Assembly: GCA_020091685.1 (NCBI GenBank)
Contig: CM034606.1
Location: 14,493,695 to 14,557,694, forward strand
Length of the DNA: 64,000 nucleotides
Direction of reading: 5' to 3'
DNA from: Lutjanus erythropterus
Lineage: Eukaryota > Chordata > Actinopteri > Lutjaniformes > Lutjanidae
Shown: positions 41,701-53,700 of the stretch, piece by piece
Position numbering within the stretch: position 1 is the stretch's first letter
Layout: every line of letters starts with the position of its first letter
Position numbers and translations under genes: made by a program
Notes under the pieces: model-generated
The model's input: the letters and a program-made list of their open reading frames with translations, nothing else
What the model was told of the DNA's origin: nothing
The model's database searches: none

Positions 41701-44700
41701 CATTCTCAGCCAACATTATAAGCCCAGTCATGATGATAATATGTCCCATGAGGACGTTTGACTTCCTCCCTCGCACCTAAGCCATTTAACTATGGCTGCC
41801 GTCACTCGCCATGATCGCATCACACTGAAACGCTCAATATCTCTGAGCACAATTTTAGTTTTTACTGATGCGGTAACTGATTCCCATGGACACGTTTTCT
41901 CTTTGACCTTTAGTTAAGTTGATGTTTCTGTGAGGCTATTTTTTTCTGATCTAAACTCCTATGAAGTGTTATTTGCTCTTTAAGTATATAAATCAGCTTA
42001 CTGACTTAAAAGCTTCATTTCAGCAGGATTTCTTGCTGATGCTTTAGGCCATGCTTTTTTCAGCAACATCAATTCATTGAGCTGTAATTAACAGCAGTTT
42101 TCATTGTCCTTCCATGACATCGCTCTGAGGACAAATACAAACTTAATAATTCCCTGTAAATCTGTAACTACCAAATTATGTGAAGTTGTTTTTGGAATTT
42201 TTAAATACGTTTGTCATGTGTTTTCCCCCAAAAGGGTCTCTCTCTCTCTCTCTCTCTTTCTTTCCTTTTCTCTGGGTTTTTTTTTATAGTTCCTCTATCT
42301 ATCCGTGCGCTGCCGTGCTTTCAAATTATGGTACGTTGTACATTTTTATTGCCCAGGTCTAATTGCAGTCCTGTTTCCAGCTCTTCCCACAACCCTCCCC
42401 CTTGTCATTTTTGATTTTCCGGCCGAGCTACAAGCTGCAGAGTCATAAATGTCTGTATTTTTAAAAATTGATGGTCATGCAGATTCTTATTCCACCCCTT
42501 CTCAAAGTTGGCAGGAGTAGTTCTTCAGAGATAACATGATTAGTATTAAAGCTGCTCTAATCAATATTTTTATGTTAGCAATGGATCAAATTGCTACACG
42601 TATGTGAAAGGTGTCGTATGCACTGAGAATTATCACCTGACTGTTTTTGCATCTGTCAGCTAAATCTTTTGATTTTACAGCTTCCAGGTTTACAGTTTTG
42701 ATTTAGTCTAATTTAGTCTAAAAAATTAAAAACAGTTTCTGTGTGTCCATGCACACATGCAAAATGGCAGATGATGATACCATCAGCTCAGTTCACACAT
42801 GCAACTGTTAACATTTGTTTAGCACTGCTAGACCTTATGTCAGAAAGGTGTTAAACAAGTTAGAAGTTTCCACTGAAGGAAAATAAGTTCACTATGCATG
42901 CTTAAAATGTTTTTCTCTGGTATTTGACATACAGTATCATTAATGTACACTTTATTTGTAGCCATCTACTTGCCTGGCATGCTGTTTAAAGCAATAACAT
43001 GTAACAATCTGATTTAAAATGCTTAAAAACACAACACCTATGTTAAATACTTTGTTGAGTTGTGTACTGACATTATCACAAATGTTTTCAACAGTGGAAA
43101 GAAATCCAGAGAAATCCACAATTTATGGATGGATGTGTTCATATATACATCCAGATAACATCTGTATACTCCTGTGATTCTCACCTGACTCATTTCCAGA
43201 GGCAGCTGGCTGCTGTTTTTAGCGAAAAGCTCTGATAATCCCACTGTATACAACTATTAGCACCAAACAACAGACGTTGTTACCAGCTAGGTGTAAAGAA
43301 AGTGGAGCATTTAGCAGATAGAGTCAGATATTTCCTGCAGGAATTGATGGAGATCAAAACAGGACTAAAAGCAGAGTGAATATTGGACTTACATTCATCA
43401 CGTGGGCACAGGCACATCTCCAAATCAATGATAATGTTACTCTGTGTCTGCTGGATGTATAAATATTATGAATGATTGGACCTACGGCTGGTCTCTGGGG
43501 CCTCGCCGGTGCCATTCGGTGTGAGAATTTTCTCCTGTTGTCTGTGTTAAGTTCCTGGGGGTTCTCTGTTTTCCTTTCGAAAATCCAAAGACGACACATT
43601 TTCAGTTTACTGTGATATTGGTCTGCAGATTTATCACTCAGAATTCTTAGTAATTCATGAATCATTGGGTCCTTGATGTCAGAAGTGGACGAAAACAGGC
43701 TTCTCATTTCTAGCCAGCGAGTGTTGATTTTGCTGGCTGAAATAAGGTGACCAGATTTCTGAAATGAGACCAGGGACGTGTCCAGATTGGCTGTGAATAT
43801 ATTATTAAAATATCCAATGTTATTATATATGAAATAAAAAAAGGCGGACAAATCTAGTTCCATGTAGTACTTGGACCATGATAACTGTTGTACTGTATCA
43901 AATTACAGTCCAGGCTCGCTGATAAAATTGGGTGTTAAGTTTGTAAACAGTGTCAGAAAATCATAGTTAACAGCAGCATGGTGAGTGAAGCTTTGAAGCG
44001 CTCAACAAATGATCAAACTACAACCTGTCAATACAGTGTATTTAATTATCTATACATACAACGAGATGGAGAACAGACAAGCAAAAATACTGTGGTTAAC
44101 AGATTGCTATTGCTTTAAATTAATTGGCGCACTCTGTTCTGTATCTCCTTCACTCTTCTTTCGATCCAGTCTTCACTTCACTTGCCACTCGCAAGCTTTT
44201 GCCCAAGTTTTCCAGTTTTCTCTAAAACTACTACATTAGTAGAAGAAGAGTGATATGGATCTGCTGTAGGAAGCAGCCCCCTCTGTTGGCCAAAACAAGC
44301 ACACCATGATCGAGATGTCAACCATTAGGCTCTGCTGCCCAGTCTTTCCTGCCACATAAAATTGTATTTCACTTTGACGTTTGTTTTTAATGCTCAGTTA
44401 AAAACAGGGACATTTGCAGGGACAGCTCCAGTTTGGGACAGGCCACCAAAAATGGGGGCTGTTCCCAGAAAACAGGGATTGTCTGGTCACCCAAGGTTGA
44501 AATTACAGTTTGCGCTAGCAGATTTTATCAGCTGTAGCTAGCTAGCTAATTTGGCTTTGGTCGAAAACGCCTACACCAGCTGATATTTTTAATGATTCCA
44601 GCTGACTGATTGTAAATGAGAACCTTCTAAAATCATGTAAGCTAGTTTAGTTGGCTGGGCTTGCTGTCATTTGCAGAACAGCACACAATCAATTGCTTGG

Positions 44701-47700
44701 ATTTTTGATTTTTGAATATTTTGTTTTTTGGAAACAACGCTTGAGTACCGCTCTTACTGTAGGTGGGAACGTGAGAGTAAATGTTTGTCTATATGTGTGT
44801 TAGTCCTGTGATAGACGACCTGCCGGAGGTGTACCCTGCTTCTCATCTATTGTAAGCTGGAAAAAAAGGCTCCAGCCCGCCGTGACCCTGTCCAGGGTAA
44901 CTGGATATAGATGATGGATGAAAAGATGGATAGATGGGAAACATGTTTTAGTGCCTTAGGAGTGATGGATTTCATGCTTGCAGTTTACAATAAATAAAAG
45001 ATGTGGGTAGTAAGGAAATGCAAAACATCTAGAAAGACTGAATCTTCCTCCTTAAACACACAGGAAAAGCTTTATTAGACTCAGTGATGAGGGCTGGACT
45101 GAGTGTCTGTACACTCTCCTGTTCTACATCTCCCCAGTGTCCTGTCCCGCAAACCCTTTATTACATCTCAGGCCCACTACTTTACAACTGTGCTTATAAA
45201 TGCTCACTTGGAGGTCACGACCCCTCACAGGCCCCGGCAGGCTCGTCGGCCCTTCGGATAAACACGGAGAGAGAATATCCCACTTGGCTACTCACCGAGA
45301 CAATGATGGAGTCAGACAGCGTGTTTGTGGATCACTCTCTCAGACACAAACTCACACTGAGCTGGCAGGGTTATGGAGATAAGGTGAGCTTTATTTAGCA
45401 GCGTCGACACGACGGAGCCTACATTGTGACGTCACTGTTGTGTGAGTGTGTGAATGGGAATTGGGTGTACAGATTTTACTGTGTTGTTTCTTAAAGGGAC
45501 AGTTCACCCCCAAATCAAAAAAACATACTTTTCCTCCAGTGTGTAGAGCAATTTCTAGATAGTTTTGGTGAGTTGCAGACCGCTGGAGATGATTTCCACC
45601 CGTTTTCGTCCTTTTCATTATCACAACCTGTTTCTGACTCAGTACAGCGTATATAAGACCTGTTCAACTCCAAAAATCTACTCTTTCGACCCGAACAAAA
45701 CTACAGCTACTTCCTTAGAAGAATTCCAGGTTTTTCAGGAAAGTTTTAAAAGAAAGGGGCATGGATTTCATAAAAGCTGATGTGCTAATTTTCTTTTAGG
45801 AGCAGGGGCAAAATATAAATGAATGAAAAGTGATGAAAATTAGTTTATGCCAGAGATTTACACAGGTTCACACTCGTGGGTCAAATTATTCTGTATTAAT
45901 TAATTAATTAATTAATTGGTAAAATTAGTAGTATTCAACATAAAAATGCTGTTGCAGTGTATTAATTATTTTGTTATTTTCATCTTTTAAAAGTTATTAG
46001 AATGCAGGAAAGAAAACCTTTTTTTTTTTTTAATCAAAATCCTCTCCATTTTTGATGTCTGAAGGTTGGCAAGTGTGCTTTGAGCACCAAAAAATACATT
46101 TAAAAAACTCAGTAGGTCCAGTATGACCCAGTGGTTTTGACCCAGTCACTCAAGAAAATCTACAAACCTTGTTGTGAGCAGTTTCATGGAGGAAATACTT
46201 TCTTTTTTACTGTAGAAATTACTGAAACTAGTTTCTTTCTTTAAGAAAGAAACCAATTCCTACATAAAACTGCTCACAACAAGGTCTGTGGATCTTGAGC
46301 ATTCAGGTAAAGATTGATGAAAAGAGACACTGTTGTGTAATTTTTCAACTAAATTTTTTTATTATTTTTTTGAGCACCACAAGTTGAGTACTATTTAGTC
46401 CCATCATATCCAAGAGAAGGAAGGTATCTATGGCTGGTCTCCAAAATTCACCAGTTCACACCAAAACCAGATGGATAAATAGCACTACAGTCCTGAGGGC
46501 ATTTTTGATTTGAGCGAACTGTCTCTTTAATACAACAGATCTAAAGCTTACAGAGACAACGATAAATCAAAGTAGCAAAAAAGTTGTGTGATGTAAGGGT
46601 TGAAGAAGTTCATCTTGGAGAGTAAATTACGAAGCAAATCGACTGTGATGCTGATAAGGGCTTAATGAGCGTCTGTTAACAATGTGTCTTTTAGAGACAC
46701 AAAAAGCGACTTAACTTTGTTTTCATTTTTTTCTGTTCTCCTGGCTGCAATCCATTTTTGTTTTGCTTTTTATTTGGCAGACTGTGGAAGCTTATACTAT
46801 TGTTGCACGCGGCTGCTCTGGCTAAGAGTGTCAGCTAAATGCCTGAAATGCAAAATGTAAATGCAGGAGGAAGAATATTCACTTGACAGGGCTGTTACTC
46901 TTTTTACTCAAAGACATTTCCTTGACACTCATTTGTATTTTTCTTGCATATCTCATCAGCGCAGTATACTGTGCCTATGCATATGGAGAGCTCAACATCT
47001 TCGTCTTTGGTGAATTGTCAGAAAAGCTGTGACTGTGCAGGCCTCGCTCTTGCTCAGTGATTATTTTTATGATACTGTATTTATTATGGCTTTGCTTCTA
47101 ATCCCCGGTTTTTCTCTTTCTGTTTTCTGCCTCAGGGTCTGAAGAAGGTGCTGTCTTTCCCCCCATACCCTGGGGAGTTTCTGCACCCGGTTGTGTACGC
47201 CTGCACGGCGGTCATGTTGCTCTGCCTCTTCGCCTCTATCATCACGTACATAGTGCACCACAGGTAAGAAGAACGCTCCACCTCAGTTCTGTTGAAGTGT
47301 GCATTTAAACTCGAAGCCTCTCCAGCCTGCCGTGCCTTAATTTAACACCTCAGACATTAACTTCATTTCTGCATCTGGACACTTGGGCAGACGCTTATGT
47401 AATCTGCTCATTTCTCGCCTTTTTGCCTTATGGTTTACAGTTTGTTTTTGCGTCCTCTGTCACAGATCCCAGGCTGACTGTGGTGTGAGTCAGATGCTTT
47501 AGGCTGGCGTAAAGCACTGCAGCCTGTCTGACTAAGAGGATCTAAAACACGTCCACAGATGTGTGTCTGTGTGTGTGTGTTTCAGACATGCTTGTAATGG
47601 ATTTCTAAGTGGTACTTAGGCCACCTTTGTTTCTTTTATTCCATATGGAGATAAGGACAGGGAACACGCCATGTGGCTCTCGTGGTTTGACACTGTGGCA

Positions 47701-50700
47701 TCTGTCTGCTCCTCTTAGGTTCGTCTGCAGTGGATGCTGTTATTAAAGCAGGGGAGACTGCCATATTATTTCAGCACGCCAATTCATCATCCGTTGTTCT
47801 TGTAGAGCATCAGTCACTTTATCATGTCCGTGGCATTAATGGGATATTATTGTAATAGCTCTCCATCCATTTTAATATAAAGGAAAAATGTCTCAAATGT
47901 CTAATTTTCAGAAAATATTGTTTTATTCTTAGAATAACACGGTTAACTGATATTTTGTCAGACAGATTTTTTTCCTTAATTTATGTTTTCTTGTCCTGAC
48001 TGTGACTAAAGCAGAAAATTTATGAAACCCGCGAAGGCGCTGCAGCATTTGCAGTTTGCATCCATCTGTGTCACCTGGGACAGAGACAGGGTGCGTCCTT
48101 CTGCAGGCAGACAGTGATGACAGCATCTGGGGCTCTGAACAGCAGCATCACTTACTGTCGTCTCACACTGCAGTGTTGACTGGAGAAAAAAATTGAAAAC
48201 TGCAACACAGGCAGGAGCGATTTCAAAATGTGCAGAAGACTGGCATTTCAAGTCACATGTAAACAAACGCCACTGGATATTCTGCTACTATCTGCAGAAT
48301 TGGTGACCTAAAAATCAGGTTGTAAGTCAATTTTTAATTGTTTTTTTCAAATGAAACTGGGAAAAAAAAGAAAAAAAACAACAACCAGAGTTTAAAGACG
48401 TATTATATGAATGAAGTGAAAACCCTCATATTGGACTTTTTTAAAATTAAAGAAATACAAATATTCCATATTGAAATGAATCCTTAGATAAACATTATAG
48501 GTTGCATATAAGATTCATCATCTTGCACCAGATTACAAATTATAATTGAATCAGAAATAAAAAAAAAAACTTTATTTACATGTATGGTCATGCAATGATG
48601 CCCTCTTGCAGTTTTGCTGAATGTGAATTAATTTTACTTTGAGAGTGTGCTTATATGCACATTGGTATCCCAGTTTTGAGTCTTACCCTGGTTTTGTTCA
48701 TAATTGGGGTATGGCATTTATAAGGAACATGAGAAACCTGGTTATTCATATACCTGTACAGTATCCAGGTTTCTGGTCATCTGTTTGTCTTCATTCGTGA
48801 ACGTCTCTGTCGCCTGTGTCTGTACCGACAGAGTTACCTCAGCTGCTGCAAATGCAATGCAAATTTGGTTGTCTTCTCTCAAAATTTACCACAGTGCTGG
48901 ATTTAGCTTCTCCATCTCATCATCGCTAATGAAAAAGTCAGGCAGTTTGTAGTAGGCTTACCTGATGTCTACTGAAGTGGCACACGAAGACGTCCTCACA
49001 AGCTCAAAGTACATCTGTCTCAGCTGAGAAATCCCCCATCACAGCACAGGCAGCAGGCAAATGAACTCTCATAACCATCCGACATATATCCCAGAACCAG
49101 TTCAACTGGGTCTTCGTCTCCGCATGTCCATAACAGAGTTAGCCAGTTACCTATACTGAGCCTGCTGAAAGGAACGCTGCTTCTAGTTTCCAGTGTAACT
49201 GGTCTTGGGCTTGTCTAACTGTGCAGGTTTAATAAAAAAAATTATAAATGGGACACAGAGCCCTAACATTACTTTAGCCAGCCATAAACTCTAGATAAGC
49301 AGAAATGAGCATAAACAGGGGCATTTTATTTATTTTCAGCAGTGGCAAACACAACATTTTCATTAACTATTATACTGCAACACGAGCTTATCTGCACACT
49401 TCTCTTCTTTAGTCGACTTAGCCTAGATAATAGCGTTTATTTTGTCTGTAGCAGTCACCATTGTTGTTATTAACCCTCCTTGGTTCTGGCACACAACTTG
49501 ACCTAGGCAACAGCTTGACAACAGCGTTAATACACCGAGTGGCATTGATCAGCTCTCACTGGAGCATCTTTTACTCAACAATAGGGTTGCCAGATCTGCG
49601 TGACAAAACCAGCCCAATGGCAGATCAAAACCAGCCCGAAACCAGCCCACTGGCCAATAAAACCAGTGCTGCCCGGTGGAGAGCATAGGCCCATCATATT
49701 TCTGTGTGTGTATGTGGGCATGCATGTGATTCTGTGTGTGTAGGTGCTGATCTGGAGTCAGTATGGTAGTATCAATTAATGATTTAATTTTGAATATGGA
49801 TGTGTATTTATAGATATTATTAATGTAATTTGCATAAAAAAATTGTCCATCCAACCAGTGGACAAAAAATCCATCCCATGGCAATACTTCATAAGTAGTT
49901 CAATTCTGCAGGAAAAACGCAGACCTGGCAACCTTGCTCAATAAACCGCTTTACATGTCTAGATACCAAGCCATCACCTCAGTGAAGTTGGCGGATTTGA
50001 AGGGCTCAGCTGCTTCTTTTTTTTTTTACACAAATACAGTCATATACCTTATACCCTGGTGAAATGACAGGAAGGTATGAAAAAATGTATACTGCCCAAG
50101 CCCACATCATTTACTGTCATTTTATAACTAAGTGCTCCATAACTTGAGTTTATGACATACTGGTAAGCATGGCAGAGAACGATCAGAAGCCCAGAGAAAG
50201 TGCACACAACAGTATCACAATTTCTAGCTAGCTTATCCAAGTTTCTCAAAACTGGGTTAAGGTCTTATCCAGGATTCTGAAACCAGGATAAGCAATATGT
50301 GTACATGGCTAAAGCACAACCGGGATATTCTAACAGCCTGATTGCGACCAGGATACTTGTGCTCATGTAAAAGCACTCATTCATCACAAAGTGCTTTTCA
50401 GAGCAAAAAGACATTAATTCAAGTCCAAACTAGAGCGAGAACAAGCCCATATTTAAGATATGAAGCCAGGGCTTTTGTCTGTCCCCAACACAGAGGAGGG
50501 TTAGAGGGGTTTTCATTCAACTGTGCTCACATTAACAAACTCCAACACCTCCTCTTCCTCCACAGCTCCCTCTAGGCACTCCCCAGCACTAAAACACATC
50601 TCTGTTTAGTAACACTCGAGTTGTGTAGTATCACTCCAGCTGACTGACAGTATCCAAGCTGTGAAGCGCAGGGACTGCGTGTTAAATGGGCAGAATGCGA

Positions 50701-53700
50701 GGGAGGCTGCTCAAGGATAGGCGCGGTAGATTATGCGTGTTTGAGTTTGTCACTTTCTCACCTCAGCTCACTGAAACATACACACATGCATAAATATATG
50801 CATACAGTATGTGCTGTTGGCTCTTTCTCTGCGAGCAAGATAAGCCAAGAGAGAATCTGTGATTACGGGTGCAGTGCTGATGCATGATGTATGAACCAAG
50901 GAAAGAACATAGTGGTGTGGGTATCGTGGCTTTCAACCCAAACTCCTTTGAACCCAATTGGTGCAATTTACATCACAAGTATTCCCAGAAGTATCAGTCC
51001 AAATGACTCCAAATGAAGGAATCAGATGAACTTTCAGGATACTTTTCACTGGTCATCATGTTAAACAAGGTTTAAAGTCCATAAATCCACTTAGAATTAA
51101 TATTAAAAGTGTGTTTCTTATAACTTAAGATCAACTTAGAATGATCAAATTGACTTCTTCTGTATACAAAGTAATGGAAATGATTGTTGCCTGTGCATTA
51201 TGGTTACACAAACTGTTAGCAGCTCATACAGCAGGACTTTCCATGGTGCAAATTTATGAAACTGTAAAGACAAACTGTAGATGATGACAAAAACAGGAAA
51301 GAAAGAAGAAGGAAAAGATGTCTATAACAGTTAAACTGAGCAATATGTTAATGGAGTCAGGCAGGCTGAGAGTCTGAGGAGGAGGGGGCAGGAGGAAACA
51401 ACTTGCTTCAACCATAGATCGTATATTAAATAGGGATGAATGCTAAGGTCTTACATACTGCTCCTTTGAATACCTTGTAATTGATCTCATAAGTAGGGGA
51501 AAACTAATGAATGAATGGAATGAAAAAGAAAAGAAAATGAGCTTTTTTATGTCTTACCCTATCCACACGCCTTGTGACAGTAATGAGGAAAAGAGTTTCA
51601 TAAGCCTATAATTAAAGGGAGTGCTTAATAATGGCTACCAACGTGTGTTGCCTGATTATGTTTAGTGAAAAGAAGTGGACATAAAATACTGTCATGTAGA
51701 GCTGGGTGATAATTCACTACTTATCACCTTATCAATGGATTCATAATCACAGTATGCATGCTTTAAAATTAATGATTTACAAGCAGCATATGATAATTAA
51801 AGCTTCTAATCAATATTTTAAAATTAACAATGGATCAGCTGACTATATGTAATTTAAAAAGTGTCACTTGTAGTGACGAATAGACCTTTGTCACAGCAGC
51901 CATATTGACATGAAATAGGTTAAATGTAGGTGTTAGCAATGATACTAATTAAACAGCGTTTCCATTTAATGTAGAAGAGCATTTCCAGTGAAATGGGTAG
52001 AAACACGGCTCCAGATGAATTTCCCACAAGTTATATAGTGATTATATGTCGTTGTTGTGTTTACAGTGTATTGCTGTCCCCAAGTGGAGAAAGAAATCTG
52101 TTTTTGTGTGAGTTTTGTCTGATCTAATCGAGTGGAACATAGTTCATTGCACTGAATATAAACTATGTATATTATTTTATATGACTTTATGTGACTGCCG
52201 TACTGTTATACATATTGTACATTGGTGTGGGAGTGTTTTTTTATATTGTGTTATTGATTTCAACCATTTAGCGTGGCTCCATTGCCAGGTTGCTCCATCA
52301 TCCATGCTCCATGCTTTTCTCCATCATAATTAGCATGAAATCGCTTCCATTTCTCCATTTAACAGCACGGCTACCTATGGTTTATGGGACTTATCAGGAT
52401 GTTTGGACCGTATCTTCCACCAATGAAATGGCTTGGCTGAAACTATCCATTGTGTAATATGTCATATTATATTGTATATAGCTTTATTGCCCTGTACATT
52501 TGGCTCAGCAGTGGGTGCAGGGTGAGAGAGCAGATGCAGAAAGAGGACAGTTTTACCCCCTCCTCTCCACATGCGCTGGGAGATGTGGAGGGTTGCCAGG
52601 TTAATGTACTTGACCCAATGAAAGCCCAAAGCAGAGCCTATGAAAACCCCCTTCCAGGGAGGCCAGGAGCCGGCCTGATTTATGGCCTCTTTGCTGGATG
52701 GAGTTCAGTACAGGGACCGCGGCAGAGGCATCGACAACAGCAGCTTTAACTCTCCCTCCCTTTACCCAGAGCAGTGAAGCCCGGCCCCAGACACGCCTCA
52801 TAGCTCACTGCTGAGCCACTGCTTCATCTACAGTTGGCTCACGTGCAGCCGGGGCTCCGCTCCTCCATTTTGGGGAGTGGAGATTTCCAGCGCAGGGTTA
52901 TATAATTTCAAATGGTGACAGTGACTGTATGGATAAAAAAAGGAGGGAGCTGACACAGGAAAGCAATTAAAAGAATAGATGGTCTGTTAATTCACACGGT
53001 ACGACAAATATGTTAGTATTGTCTGACCTATTTAGCCTATTTTCCAGTAGCTGGATGGAAATGGTAATGTGGGTTAAGTGCCCTGCCCAAGGCTGTATAA
53101 CCCCGCGGCTGATGCCATATTTCACAAAGTGGATATGAGTGCATAGTTTTACATTGTAAAAACTTCAATTGGCCCAGCCGACTGGAAGCAATCTCTTTTT
53201 ATTTCATCATCAAACCAGCAGAGTGATTCCTATTTGTGTGCATATACCACTGCATGTACTGTATGTGTGAAAGTGGGTGAAAGAGCTGTGTAGGAAGGTT
53301 GTATCTTGAATAAAACACTGGATTCTAACTAGGAATCAGTGAATAGCCCTTTTCCTAAAGTCCATCGTTCTGAAATTGTACAGTCTGTTACCATCCTGTC
53401 AACTGAGGATTTAAATTATTTGTTATCTGTTTTATGCTACTATATCTTCCTCTGTGTGTGCGTAAGGTTTGAACTTTTGAGAAGGTGCATATCTTAAAAC
53501 TGATACCTTGGATTTTTTTTTATCACTTTGCTTTCATTGTCTGAAGATTTTAAAACAACATTCCTGCGAACACTGTTCCTCTGAAAGTTCAATCACGATG
53601 AACTCAAAAGCTGCACAGAGGTGTACAGCTTTTGAGTTCATTGTGATTGAACTTTCTGTCACCGACTCCAGCATCTGGCATAGATCTTCTTTGAACGTTT

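Larger units (their letters stand above)
22136..47135 (+). other. adgra1: 25.0-kb phase-0 intron of adgra1
   Basis: Separates the GPS exon from the TM1 exon. It begins GTGAGT and ends CCTCAG. It is mainly diverged interspersed repeats and microsatellites, annotated separately, plus a CpG-dense block near its 5' end and a 51-codon open block near its 3' end that may be alternative exons. No other gene on either strand is supported in it. Confidence 0.85.
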
